Notes: generated from the letters alone by a model not told the origin. Positions 14,766 through 22,974 are shown, counted from the first letter of the stretch. The stretch is 38,011 nucleotides of DNA from Prado023 sp039812125 (GCA_039812125.1 JBDHZV010000014.1:1-38011), one strand, 5' to 3'. Made by a program: numbers and translations.

Positions 14766-15664
14766 GGCTGCTCGCCCCGGTCCAGCCGGGCCAGGAACTC
14801 CTCCACCTGCGCGGCGATGTCGTCCTCGCGCCCGAGCAGGCCGTCGCCGGTCCCGTCGGGGTCCCCGGCACGGCTGGTCATCAGCGCGTCGTACTGCTCC
14901 TCCAGCGTGCCGACGGCCTCGAGGTTCTCCGGGTTGGACGCGATCTGGATCATGATGTCGGCGTCGGACTCCTCGGCGGCGGCCCGCAGGTCGTCCAACG
15001 GCACTGCCAGCCCGGTCGCCGCGCACAGCGACTGCAGCAGCACCAGGGCGCCCCGGGGGAACTCGGCCTGCACCAGGTAGTGCGGGATGTGGGCCGCGAA
15101 CCCCATGGCGCGCCGGTCGCGGGCGCCGAGCCTGATCTCCAGCAGGGCGGCCAGGCTGCCCGGCACCTCGATGGAACCCACCCACGGGCGGCTGCCCGCG
15201 GTGAGCTGGGGGTCGTTGCCGTGGGTCGTGACGTTGACCGGGCGGGTGTGCGGGGCCGGCCAGGGGATCGCGTGCAGGCCGACCACCAGCCGGACCCCCA
15301 GGGTCTCGACCAGGTCGATGATCCCGTCGGCTACCGCACCCCACGCGGTGTCCGGCTCGACGCCGTGCAGGACGAGGAACCGCTCACCGTGCTCGTCGAC
15401 CGCGGCGTCGACGACCAGCTCGGGCATCGCGACCGACTCGTAGTGGTCGACGTTGAACACCGTGCGCGGTCGCCGAGCCCGGTAGTCGAAGATGTCGTCC
15501 ACGTCGAACGTGGCGATCCGGACGTGCTCGGTGGTCTCCAGCAGGTGCTCGATCGCCAGGCGGCTGCTCCCACCGGCGTCCATGAACCCGGTGAGGCCGT
15601 GCACGAGGACGGGTGCGCCCAGGTCGGGGCGCCCGGGCTCGAGCCTGTAGGAACCGGCCGCCAC
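14762..15664 (-). CDS. PAC2 family protein
   Basis: A 300-residue PAC2 protein (fold shared with archaeal-eukaryotic proteasome assembly chaperones; the bacterial role is unproven). Family features are LVHGLTGFMDAGGSSRLAIEHLLE near the N-terminus, FDVDDIFDYRARRP, the HGVEPDTAW segment, LVVGLHAIPWPAPHTRPVNVT, AHIPHYLVQAEFP and a long C-terminal helix region ending EEFLARLDRGEQP. Start is the GTG at 15664, with GAGGAGG 6 nt upstream. It is followed by the coupled 74-residue protein. Actinobacteria with 20S proteasomes commonly encode PAC2 proteins, but no proteasome gene is in this window. Confidence 0.88.
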   Translation of the reverse strand: MAAGSYRLEPGRPDLGAPVLVHGLTGFMDAGGSSRLAIEHLLETTEHVRIATFDVDDIFDYRARRPRTVFNVDHYESVAMPELVVDAAVDEHGERFLVLHGVEPDTAWGAVADGIIDLVETLGVRLVVGLHAIPWPAPHTRPVNVTTHGNDPQLTAGSRPWVGSIEVPGSLAALLEIRLGARDRRAMGFAAHIPHYLVQAEFPRGALVLLQSLCAATGLAVPLDDLRAAAEESDADIMIQIASNPENLEAVGTLEEQYDALMTSRAGDPDGTGDGLLGREDDIAAQVEEFLARLDRGEQP

Positions 15665-15960
15665 GGGGCACCTCCTCGGGTTGGGCACGCAGCTGCCGCT
15701 CGTGCCGCGCGCACTGCGCTTGTACAGGGGAACGAGCCTAGCCCGGCGACCATTCCCGAGGACGGATCCACACGCGGCACGCGCCGCCCCGATGGCCGTC
15801 CTCGCGACCCCATCAACACCAAGACCCGCCCAAGGATTCGCTAACCGTCCGTTCAAGATCCACCGGTGGCTGCTCCTCACCGGGGCAGTGCGTCGACTCG
15901 CGCCCGGACAATGCCGATGACACGGCACGGACGAAACGGGATTCGACGGGCGGTGGACTC
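15665..15960. other. Intergenic region between PAC2 and the secreted nuclease
   Basis: This 296-nt divergent spacer contains no convincing gene. On the minus strand a TAGGCT hexamer (15735-15740) could serve as the -10 for PAC2 with a leader of about 65 nt. No palindromic operator or riboswitch-like structure was noticed. Confidence 0.5.
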
Positions 15961-17772
15961 ATGGGCACGGCACACGGGACGGGGGTCGGGACGTCCGCGG
16001 GTCGCGGCGCGGTGATGGGCGTGGTCGCGGCCGCCTGCGTGCTCCTCAGCCTGCTGGCCGGCCCAGCCGGCCGCGCGTCCGGGGCCACCAGCACCACCAC
16101 CGAGCAGACCTGGGAGACCGGGGTCGTCGACCACGTCTCCGACGGCGACACCGTCGCGATCGACATCACCTCGGCGACGCACGCGGAGTTCGTCGCACCC
16201 CCGGCGGCCACGGACCCGGCCACCTCCTCGGCGCGGACCTTCTGCCGCAACCGCCTGAACGCGAACGGATCGATGCCCAAGGGCGGCCTGGACGGCTGCC
16301 GGGTGCGCCTGATCGGGCTGAACACCCCGGAGTCGGCCGGCAACTCCGGCTCCCCGTACGAGCAGTGCAAGGCCAGCGCCGCCACGGCCACGGTGAAGGC
16401 GCTGCTGCCCAAGGGCACGAAGGTGCAGCTGCGGGCGCTGTCGTGGACCTCCGCGGAGCTGGACCACTCCGGCGGACGGCTGGCGCGCACCGTGTACTAC
16501 CGGACCAGCTCCGGGGCCTGGGTGGACGTCGCCCGCGCCGTCCTGGCCAAGGGCCAGGCCATGTGGTTCCCGTTCCGGCCCACCGACCCGGAGAAGCCCG
16601 AGTACGCCCACAACCTGGAGTACCGCCGCGTGGTCGACGAGGCTGCGGCCGCGAGGAAGGGCCTCTGGTCGGCCGGCTACTGCGGTTCGGCCGGTACCGG
16701 CACGGCCAACCCGACGGTCTGGGTCGTCTCGAACCCGCCGGGCGACGACGCCAACCGCGAGTACGTGGTGCTGCTCAACCCCACCGACCGCCCGATGGAC
16801 GTCAGCGGGTGGACCGTCCGGGACTCGTCGCTGATCGCCACCAGGCTGCCCTCCGGGACCGTCATCCCGGCCGGGGACTACATCCGCGTGCTCAGCGGGA
16901 AGGGCGCCGCGCGCACCCCCACCGCACGCGACTTCCACTTCGGTTCGTCGTCGCAGATGTTCACCAACGCCACGGCGACAGATCCGGACTACCACGGCGA
17001 CGCGGCGTACGTGCACGACGTTCAGTCCGGGTACGCCTACGGCAACCTGCGGGCCTGGTACCACTACCCGTGCGACCCGGCCCACTGCCGCGACCCGCTG
17101 GTCGGCGCGGTGACGATCGGACTGGTCCAGTACAACCCGCCCGGCTCGGACACGGCCGGTGCCGAGTACGTGGAGCTGCGCAACACGACCGCCGCCCCGG
17201 TGCGGCTGGGCGGGTACGCCCTGCGCCGGCAGTCCGTCGACCACCCGCTGCCCCCGATCGCACTGATCCCGGCCGGGGGGACGCTGCGGATCGGCGTCGG
17301 CCGGGGCGTCGAGTCGGCCACGTCGGCGTTCCTCGGCCGGACCAGCAGCTACCTGGCCAACAGCGGCGACCGGGTCGCGCTGGTCAACCTCAACGGCGCC
17401 CCGGTCGACTGCCGGGCGTGGGGGCGCTTCACCTGTACGGGCAGCCCCGTCTCCGGGGCCCTCGAGGTGCCCCGGGCCAGGCCCGCCACGCCTCGGTCGG
17501 TGACGGCCACGTACGCCAAGGGCCGGGTCCGGGTGTCGTGGAGCGCGCCGGCGCCCAACGGCAGCGCGGCGGTCACGAGGTACCGGGCGACCATCCGGCG
17601 CACGTCCGGCGGGAAGCTGGTCACCGTCGCCACCTGCTACGCCCGCTCGCCGAAGCTGACCTGCACCTCGGCCACGCTGCGCAGCGGCCGCACGTACAAG
17701 GTGACGGTCGCCGCCCGCAACTCCCGCGGCTACGGGACCCGATCGGCGTACGTCTCGGTGAAGGCACGCTGA
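15961..17772 (+). CDS. Secreted multidomain nuclease (SNase - two lamin-tail domains - FN3)
   Basis: A 603-residue exported protein. A signal peptide occupies residues 1-42. A thermonuclease-like (SNase) domain (about 50-225) keeps the active-site layout: DGDTV (D63), RLIGLNTPES with R116, N121, T122 and E124 spaced exactly as R35, D40, T41 and E43 of staphylococcal nuclease, and GGRLART for R87. The D40 position is Asn, as in many bacterial homologues. Two lamin-tail domains follow (about 235-345, VWVVSNPPGDDANREYVVL; about 370-490, IGLVQYNPPGSDTAGAEYV). A fibronectin type III domain ends the protein (about 505-603). It is likely an extracellular nuclease with carbohydrate- or surface-binding modules. 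The ATG at 15961 is used; a later GTG-ATG near 16012 is possible. Confidence 0.85.
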   Translation: MGTAHGTGVGTSAGRGAVMGVVAAACVLLSLLAGPAGRASGATSTTTEQTWETGVVDHVSDGDTVAIDITSATHAEFVAPPAATDPATSSARTFCRNRLNANGSMPKGGLDGCRVRLIGLNTPESAGNSGSPYEQCKASAATATVKALLPKGTKVQLRALSWTSAELDHSGGRLARTVYYRTSSGAWVDVARAVLAKGQAMWFPFRPTDPEKPEYAHNLEYRRVVDEAAAARKGLWSAGYCGSAGTGTANPTVWVVSNPPGDDANREYVVLLNPTDRPMDVSGWTVRDSSLIATRLPSGTVIPAGDYIRVLSGKGAARTPTARDFHFGSSSQMFTNATATDPDYHGDAAYVHDVQSGYAYGNLRAWYHYPCDPAHCRDPLVGAVTIGLVQYNPPGSDTAGAEYVELRNTTAAPVRLGGYALRRQSVDHPLPPIALIPAGGTLRIGVGRGVESATSAFLGRTSSYLANSGDRVALVNLNGAPVDCRAWGRFTCTGSPVSGALEVPRARPATPRSVTATYAKGRVRVSWSAPAPNGSAAVTRYRATIRRTSGGKLVTVATCYARSPKLTCTSATLRSGRTYKVTVAARNSRGYGTRSAYVSVKAR

Positions 17773-17835
17773 CCGGCGGGAGGATCTCGTTCCAACGCGG
17801 AAACGCGGAGGAAATCTGCGACTCGAGGGCGCCTC

Positions 17836-17841
17836 TAGGAT
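17836..17841 (+). promoter_or_regulatory. Candidate -10 element of the purine permease gene
   Basis: TAGGAT lies 8 nt before the GTG start at 17850, consistent with a leaderless transcript. A Shine-Dalgarno sequence is not evident at that start. Confidence 0.4.
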
Positions 17842-17849
17842 GTGGCCCC

Positions 17850-19370
17850 GTGAACCCCCCCACCACCACCGGCCAGGCGGGCGGCCCCGCCCTGGCGCCA
17901 CCTGATCCTGTCCCCACCTCCGGGTGGGACCGCTGGTTCGAGCTCACCCGCCGCCGCTCGACGATGGGGCGTGAGGTCCGCGGTGGCCTCGTGACGTTCG
18001 TCACGATGGCGTACATCGTGGTGCTCAACCCGCTCATCATCGGCACGGCCCCCGACGTCAACGGCAACCTCATCGGCGGCGGCACCAACGTCGGCCAGGC
18101 CATCGCCCTGGTCTCCGCGGCCACCGCCCTCGTGGCCGGGGTCATGACGATCCTGATGGGCGCGATCGGCCGGTTCCCGATGGCGATCGCCGCCGGGCTG
18201 GGCCTGAACTCGTTCCTGGCGTACACGATCGCCCCCCAGATGACCTGGCCGCAGGCGATGGGCCTGGTGGTGCTCGAGGGCATCCTGATCGGCCTGCTCG
18301 TGCTGACCGGCTTCCGGACCGCGGTGTTCAACGCGGTGCCGGAGTCACTGAAGTACGCGATCGGCGTCGGCATCGGCCTGTTCATCGCGCTCATCGGCCT
18401 GGTCGACGCCGGCATCGTGCGCCCGGGCATCCCGCTGATCACGTTCGGCGTCAACGGGGCGCTGCGCGGCTGGCCCACGCTCGTGTTCGTCATCGGCCTG
18501 ATCCTGTTGACCATCCTGGTGACCCGGAAGGTCCGCGGCGGCATCCTCATCGGCATCCTGGCCACCGCCGTGCTGGCGATCGTCGTCGAGGCCATCGTTC
18601 AGGTCGGCCCGCTCAACGACGGCAACCCGGACACCCCGAACAACCCGGTGGGCTGGGCGCTGAACGTGCCGAAGGTGCCCGACCAGTGGTTCAGCATGCC
18701 CGACCTGAGCCTGCTCGGGCAGTTCTCGCTGACCGGCGCGTTCGCCGCCATCGGCATCATCCCGGCGTCGCTGGCGATCTTCTCGCTGATGCTCAGCGAC
18801 TTCTTCGACACCATGGGGACGGTCACCGGCCTGGCCCACGAGGGCGACATCGTCGAGGCCGACGACTCGATCCCCCACCTGGAGCCGATCCTGCTGGTCG
18901 ACTCCGCAGCCGCTGCCGTGGGCGGCATGGCATCGGTGTCGAGCAACACCAGCTACATCGAGTCTGCCGCCGGCATCGGCGAGGGCGCCCGCACCGGTAT
19001 CGCCTCGCTGGTCACCGGCGGGCTGTTCCTGCTGGCGATGTTCTTCTCGCCCCTGGTCAGCGTGATCCCCTACGAGGCTGCCACCCCAGCCCTGGTGATC
19101 GTCGGCTTCCTGATGATGACCCAGATCCGCAAGATCAACTTCGACGACTACAGCGTCGGCATCCCGGCGTTCCTGACCATCATCATCATGCCGTTCACCT
19201 ACTCGATCACCAACGGCATCGGCGCCGGCATCGTCAGCCACGTCATCCTGCAGGTGGCCACCGGCCGCGGCCGCAAGGTGCCCGCGCTGATGTGGATCGT
19301 CGCAGCCGCGTTCGTCGTGTACTTCGCGATCGACCCGGCGACCACCCTGCTGGAGAAGATCACCGGCTGA
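17850..19370 (+). CDS. NCS2/AzgA-type purine permease
   Basis: A 506-residue polytopic transporter of the AzgA branch of the nucleobase-cation symporter-2 family (adenine/guanine/hypoxanthine uptake in PbuG, PbuO and AdeP). Signatures are the N-terminal RRSTMGREVRGGLVTFVTMAYIVVLNPLI, FPMAIAAGLGLNSFLAYT, GVGIGLFIALIGLVDAGIV, LSDFFDTMGTVTGLAHEGD and SVSSNTSYIESAAGIGEGARTG, with about 13-14 hydrophobic segments. The GTG at 17850 is preferred: it follows a TAGGAT hexamer by 8 nt and precedes the family N-terminus by about 30 residues. The substrate cannot be set from sequence. A strong hairpin follows the gene at 19390-19424. Confidence 0.93.
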   Translation: MNPPTTTGQAGGPALAPPDPVPTSGWDRWFELTRRRSTMGREVRGGLVTFVTMAYIVVLNPLIIGTAPDVNGNLIGGGTNVGQAIALVSAATALVAGVMTILMGAIGRFPMAIAAGLGLNSFLAYTIAPQMTWPQAMGLVVLEGILIGLLVLTGFRTAVFNAVPESLKYAIGVGIGLFIALIGLVDAGIVRPGIPLITFGVNGALRGWPTLVFVIGLILLTILVTRKVRGGILIGILATAVLAIVVEAIVQVGPLNDGNPDTPNNPVGWALNVPKVPDQWFSMPDLSLLGQFSLTGAFAAIGIIPASLAIFSLMLSDFFDTMGTVTGLAHEGDIVEADDSIPHLEPILLVDSAAAAVGGMASVSSNTSYIESAAGIGEGARTGIASLVTGGLFLLAMFFSPLVSVIPYEAATPALVIVGFLMMTQIRKINFDDYSVGIPAFLTIIIMPFTYSITNGIGAGIVSHVILQVATGRGRKVPALMWIVAAAFVVYFAIDPATTLLEKITG

Positions 19371-19389
19371 TCCGGCCCCGCCCCACCCA

Positions 19390-19424
19390 CACCGGGGGTC
19401 CCGCAGCGCGCGGGGCCCCCGGTG
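19390..19424 (+). terminator. Intrinsic-type terminator after the purine permease
   Basis: A 15-bp stem (19390-19404 with 19410-19424), perfect apart from one G-U pair, and a 5-nt loop begin 19 nt past the permease stop. There is no U-tract, as is usual for actinobacterial hairpins. Confidence 0.7.
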
Positions 19425-19457
19425 GCTCATACCCGGATCCCATCGCACAATCGGGGC

Positions 19458-19793
19458 ATGCCCGGGATGGGGTCGTACTCGTTCCTGTTCGGGCCCCTGC
19501 TCGCCCTGGCCGCCATCGGCCTGCTGCTGTGGGTCGCGCGCGGCATGTCGGGCCTGTCATCGCTCGTAGAGCGGCCAGCCCGCCGGGGCGCCCCCGAGGA
19601 GTACGGCCTGATGATCCCGGTGGCCAGCCCCGACACCCCGGCCGGCGCCGAGGCAGTGCTGAGCCGGCTGGCCGCCGAGGGGATCCGGGGGCGCAGCGTG
19701 GCCACCGAGTCCGGGCAGCGGGTGATGGTGTGGGCTGAGGACGTCAGCCGGGCCCGGTCCGTGCTCGGGGACCCGGGGCGACCCGGCGCCTGA
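19458..19793 (+). CDS. Small membrane protein with DUF2007-like C-terminus
   Basis: A 111-residue protein with one N-terminal transmembrane helix (FLFGPLLALAAIGLLLWVARG). After a linker comes a soluble domain of about 60 residues. The pattern VLSRLAAEGIRGRSV ... RVMVWAEDVSRARSVLGD resembles DUF2007 (a small ferredoxin-like putative signal-transducing domain), though I am not certain. The ATG at 19458 is used; the ATG at 19467 is an alternative. A CACAAT hexamer 7 nt before the start may be a -10. It stands alone between two hairpins, so it is probably monocistronic. Confidence 0.7.
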   Translation: MPGMGSYSFLFGPLLALAAIGLLLWVARGMSGLSSLVERPARRGAPEEYGLMIPVASPDTPAGAEAVLSRLAAEGIRGRSVATESGQRVMVWAEDVSRARSVLGDPGRPGA

Positions 19794-19799
19794 CCGATC

Positions 19800-19835
19800 C
19801 CCGGGCGGGTCCCGCCGGGGCCGGTCCCGCCCGGG
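19800..19835 (+). terminator. Hairpin after the DUF2007-like gene
   Basis: CCCGGGCGGG (19800-19809) pairs perfectly with CCCGCCCGGG (19826-19835) across a 16-nt GC-rich loop, starting 7 nt after the stop codon at 19793. Confidence 0.5.
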
Positions 19836-19957
19836 CCAGCGCCGGGGGACCTCCGCCGCCGGGATCGGGACCACCGGCCTTCGGGCCGCCCGCCGGACCT
19901 GCCTACGCTGGCGTGATCACCGGATCGAAGGCTGCCCGTCGACCTGAGGAGGTCCCC

Positions 19958-21073
19958 GTGCCCGGCCACCCGCCGCCCGAGATCGGCGCAGTCCGCCCGG
20001 AGGGCTGGGCATACTCCCGGGCCCCGATGATCGTGTACTGGGAGCTCACCAACGCCTGCGGCCTGGCCTGCCGGCACTGCCGCGCCACCGCGATGCCCGA
20101 CCCGTCCCCGGACGAGCTGAGCACCTCCGAGGCGGTTGCCCTGCTCGACGGCATCACCGGGTTCGGCGACCCGCTGCCGCACATCGTGATGACCGGAGGC
20201 GACCCGCTGCGCCGCGCGGACCTGCGCACGCTGGTCCACGAGGCCACCGCCCGCGGGATCGGCGTCTCGCTGGCCCCGGCGGTGACCCCCCTGCTGACCG
20301 CCGACACGCTGGCAACGCTGCGCGACGACGGCGTGTCCGCGATCTCGCTGAGCCTGGACGGCTCCACGCCGCAGGCCCACGACGGCCTGCGTGGGGTGCC
20401 CGGGACGTTCCAGCGCACCATCGCCGCACTCGAGGACGCCGCAACCGTGGGCATCCCGGTCCAGGTCAACACGCTGGTGACCGCGACCACGGCCGCCGAC
20501 CTCCCCGCGGTGCGCGAGCTCCTGCTCGGGCACACCCTGATGCGGTGGAGCCTGTTCTTCCTCATCTCGATGGGGCGCGGGACCCAGCTTGTGGAGCTGT
20601 CCCCCGGCGAGGCGGAGCGGCTGATGGGCTGGCTGCTGCGGGTCGCCCGGGAGACCCCGTTCCAGGTCCGCACCACCGAGGCGATGCAGTACCGCCGGCT
20701 GGTGGCGCGCGGCCTGCGGGGGCAGGGGCTGACCGACGAGCAGATCGAGGCCCATCCGGCGGCCCGGGGGTTCGGCATCCGCGACGGCAACGGGATCGTG
20801 TTCGTCGGCCACGACGGCACGGTCACCCCGTCGGGGTTCCTCGACCTGCCGGTCGGCAACGTCCGGGAGCAGGGCATCGTGTCGCTGTACCGGGACGCCC
20901 CGCTGATGCGGGCGCTGCGCGACCCCGACGGCTTCGCCGACCGGTGCGGGCGCTGCGAGTTCCGCCGCTGGTGCGGCGGGTCCCGGGCCCGCGCCTACGC
21001 CTGGACCGGCGACCCCCTCGAGTCCGACCCGCTGTGCCCCTACGTGCCCCCGGCCGCCAGGGTGCCCGCATGA
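19958..21073 (+). CDS. Radical SAM/SPASM protein (AhbD/NirJ-like, TIGR04053 type)
   Basis: A 371-residue radical SAM enzyme. The [4Fe-4S]/SAM motif CxxxCxxC is C34-C38-C41 (NACGLACRHC). The GGE-type motif reads VMTGGDPL, and the barrel continues with ISLSLDGSTPQAHDGLRG and GIPVQVNTLVT. The C-terminal SPASM-type cluster region carries DRCGRCEFRRWCGGSRARAYA ending in LCPY. The layout resembles heme-pathway enzymes such as AhbD and NirJ, and the next gene, overlapping by 4 nt (ATGA), is a HemY-type oxidase, so a tetrapyrrole substrate is suggested. The GTG at 19958 has a perfect GAGGAGGT 5 nt upstream; an upstream GTG at 19913 lies too close to a TACGCT -10-like hexamer (19904-19909). The reaction is not established. 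Confidence 0.88.
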   Translation: MPGHPPPEIGAVRPEGWAYSRAPMIVYWELTNACGLACRHCRATAMPDPSPDELSTSEAVALLDGITGFGDPLPHIVMTGGDPLRRADLRTLVHEATARGIGVSLAPAVTPLLTADTLATLRDDGVSAISLSLDGSTPQAHDGLRGVPGTFQRTIAALEDAATVGIPVQVNTLVTATTAADLPAVRELLLGHTLMRWSLFFLISMGRGTQLVELSPGEAERLMGWLLRVARETPFQVRTTEAMQYRRLVARGLRGQGLTDEQIEAHPAARGFGIRDGNGIVFVGHDGTVTPSGFLDLPVGNVREQGIVSLYRDAPLMRALRDPDGFADRCGRCEFRRWCGGSRARAYAWTGDPLESDPLCPYVPPAARVPA

Positions 21074-22452
21074 CGGTGGACCTGCTCGTCGTCGGCGGCG
21101 GCATCACCGGCCTGGCCGCGGCTTGGGAGGCGGTGCTCGCCGGCGCCCGCGTGACCCTGGTCGAGGCCGCCCCGCAGCTCGGCGGGAAGGTTCGCACCGA
21201 GACGATCGACGGCCAGCTCCTCGACCTCGGCCCGGACTCGGTCGTGACCTACCGCCCAGCCGCCCTGGCCCTGATCGACGAGCTGGGGCTGACCCCGCAG
21301 GTCATCCCGGCCTGTGAGCCGCGCCTCGTGCACCTGCGCGTGAACGGCCAGCTGATGCCCTTCCCGGACGCGATGGGCATGGTGCTGCCCCGCCGTCTCG
21401 GCCCGCTGGCCCGCACGCGCACGCTGTCGTGGCGGTACAAGGCACGCGCCGCCGCCGACCTGGTCCTGCCCCGCACCCTGGGCCCGGAGGACACCTCGAT
21501 CGGGCAGTTCCTGCGCGCCCGGCTGGGCACGGGGGTCGTGGAGCGGTTCGCCCAGCCGATGGTCGGGGGCATCTACGGCGCCTCGGTGGACGACCTGAGC
21601 CTGGACGCGGTCCTGCCCTCGCTGCGGGCCGCCGAACGGGACCACCGCAGCCTGGTGCTGGCCAGCCTGGCCGAGGGCCGGCGCTCCCCCGGCGGCGGGT
21701 CACCGTTCCGCACGCTGACGTCCGGGATGGGCGCGCTGCCCGACGCGCTGGCCCGGCAGCTGGCGCAGCGCGGCGCCGACCTGCGGACAGGCGTGTCCGT
21801 GGTCGCGCTGGAGCGCTCCGAGCGGGGGCGGACCAGCGCCCGGCTGTCCGACGGAACCCGGGTGACGGCCACCAGCGTCGTCCTGGCCACCGGCGCGACG
21901 GCGATGGCCGACCTGCTGGAGGGCCACGCCGATGACGCCGTCGCGGCGCTGCGGCAGGTCCCCCAGGCCTCCTCGACGGTCGTGACGCTGGGCGCGCCCG
22001 AGTCGGCCTTCGACGTCGCGCCGACCGCGCAGGGCTGGCTGGAGGCGGGGCCGGCCCCCATCAGCGGCGTGACCATCACGTCGGCCAAGTGGCCGGGCCG
22101 GGTCCCGCCCGGACGGGTCCTGCTGCGCGCCTTCGTCCCCGGTCGGCTCGGACCCCTGGCGACCCAGCCCGACCCCGTCGTGGTCGACGCGGTCGTCGCG
22201 CACATCCGACCGGTGCTGGGCCTGCGCGGGGAGCCCGACCTGGTGCGGGTGACCCGGTGGGCCCGGTGCATGCCGACCTACTCCGTGGGCCACCTGGACC
22301 GGGTCGCGCGGGTGCGCGAGGCGGTCGACGCCCTGCCCGGGTGGCACGTCGCCGGGTCGGCACTGCACGGCGTCGGCGTCCCCGAGTGCATCGCGGACGG
22401 CAGGACCGCCGCACGTGCCGCGCTGGCCGAGCTGGGAGGCCTCCCCGCCTGA
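21070..22452 (+). CDS. hemY: HemY/CgoX-type FAD-dependent coproporphyrinogen/protoporphyrinogen oxidase
   Basis: A 460-residue flavoprotein of the HemY family. In Gram-positive bacteria including actinobacteria the member acting in heme synthesis (CgoX) oxidises coproporphyrinogen III to coproporphyrin III. The N-terminal dinucleotide-binding motif is VVGGGITGLAAAWEA followed by VEAAPQLGGKVRTE. Further family features are LDLGPDSV, FAQPMVGGIYGASVDDLSLDAVLP, TLTSGMGALPDAL, the C-terminal FAD segment GWHVAGSALHGVGVPECIADGRTAA and the PTYSVGHLDRV motif. Its ATG overlaps the radical SAM stop, so the two are translationally coupled. hemE, hemQ or ferrochelatase, frequent partners elsewhere, are not in the window. 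Confidence 0.93.
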   Translation: MTVDLLVVGGGITGLAAAWEAVLAGARVTLVEAAPQLGGKVRTETIDGQLLDLGPDSVVTYRPAALALIDELGLTPQVIPACEPRLVHLRVNGQLMPFPDAMGMVLPRRLGPLARTRTLSWRYKARAAADLVLPRTLGPEDTSIGQFLRARLGTGVVERFAQPMVGGIYGASVDDLSLDAVLPSLRAAERDHRSLVLASLAEGRRSPGGGSPFRTLTSGMGALPDALARQLAQRGADLRTGVSVVALERSERGRTSARLSDGTRVTATSVVLATGATAMADLLEGHADDAVAALRQVPQASSTVVTLGAPESAFDVAPTAQGWLEAGPAPISGVTITSAKWPGRVPPGRVLLRAFVPGRLGPLATQPDPVVVDAVVAHIRPVLGLRGEPDLVRVTRWARCMPTYSVGHLDRVARVREAVDALPGWHVAGSALHGVGVPECIADGRTAARAALAELGGLPA

Positions 22453-22551
22453 TCCGACTCGCGGGGGTGCGGGGCCGTGGCCGCGGATCTGGCAGAATGC
22501 CTGCGGCGCCGAGCCACCGACGCAGGTCGGCGGCAGTCAAGCCGGCACCAG

Positions 22552-22624
22552 GCCCCCGTAGCTCAGGGGATAGAGCGATGGTTTCCTAAACCACAGGCCG
22601 CAGGTTCGAATCCTGCCGGGGGCA
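22552..22624 (+). tRNA. tRNA-Arg (CCT anticodon)
   Basis: A 73-nt cloverleaf: acceptor GCCCCCG/CGGGGGC, D arm GCTC/GAGC, anticodon loop TTCCTAA (anticodon CCT, reading AGG), variable loop AGGCC, T arm GCAGG/CCTGC with TTCGAAT, and discriminator A. CCA is not fully encoded. The anticodon stem has an unusual A27-C43 mismatch (ATGGT against ACCAC); relatives I remember carry G27-C43. Confidence 0.96.
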
Positions 22625-22628
22625 CCGA

Positions 22629-22651
22629 GGCGACGTCACGACCACGTCGCC
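22629..22651 (+). terminator. Hairpin just after tRNA-Arg
   Basis: GGCGACGT (22629-22636) pairs with ACGTCGCC (22644-22651) around a 7-nt loop, beginning 5 nt after the tRNA. It may serve 3'-end processing or termination. Confidence 0.5.
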
Positions 22652-22653
22652 AC

Positions 22654-22680
22654 GGGGCGGGCGGGTGTGCGCCCGGCCCC
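22654..22680. terminator. Second, probably bidirectional hairpin between tRNA-Arg and the GntR-type gene
   Basis: GGGGCGGGCG (22654-22663) pairs with the complementary arm 22670-22680, with one bulged G and a 6-nt loop. It sits between two convergent genes and could terminate both; the minus-strand gene ends at 22684. Confidence 0.5.
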
Positions 22681-22683
22681 TGA

Positions 22684-22974
22684 TCAGACGCCGCGCAGGG
22701 CTCCGGGGGCCGCGTAGCTGCGGCGCGGGTCGAGCATCCCCTGCATGCACAGGATCTCGTAGGCCGTGCCCACGATGTTGTGCGAGACGTTGAGCGCCTT
22801 GGCGAGCTGGCGCTGCGAGGGCAGCCGGAAGCCAGCGGGCAGTCCCCCACCGCTGATGAGCGAGGCCAACCGATCGGCCAGCGCCGCGGAGAGCATCTTG
22901 TCCGGGACGACCCACCCATCGAGCTGGCTGGCGATGTCTCCCGGGTCGAGCACCGGCGACGGGGGTGTGCGCAT
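22684..22974 (-). CDS. Stand-alone GntR-type winged-helix regulator
   Basis: A 96-residue protein that is essentially only a DNA-binding domain. Residues about 30-90 have the GntR pattern: LADRLASLISGGGLPAGFRLPSQRQLAKALNVSHNIVGTAYEILCMQGML. A GntR regulator normally continues with a FadR, UTRA or MocR-type effector domain of 130-350 residues; here the protein stops after AAPGALRGV, so it has no visible ligand domain. ATG 22974 is preceded by GGAGAGGAG 7 nt upstream. It may be a natural single-domain regulator or a remnant of a larger one. The neighbouring divergent promoter region shares an octamer with its own (GTTTCAGT). Confidence 0.8.
   Translation of the reverse strand: MRTPPSPVLDPGDIASQLDGWVVPDKMLSAALADRLASLISGGGLPAGFRLPSQRQLAKALNVSHNIVGTAYEILCMQGMLDPRRSYAAPGALRGV

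Noticed and set aside
16677..18595. Minus-strand frames antisense to the nuclease and purine permease
   Set aside because: They are Thr/Arg/Pro-rich with no domain, and lie opposite genes with strong signatures.
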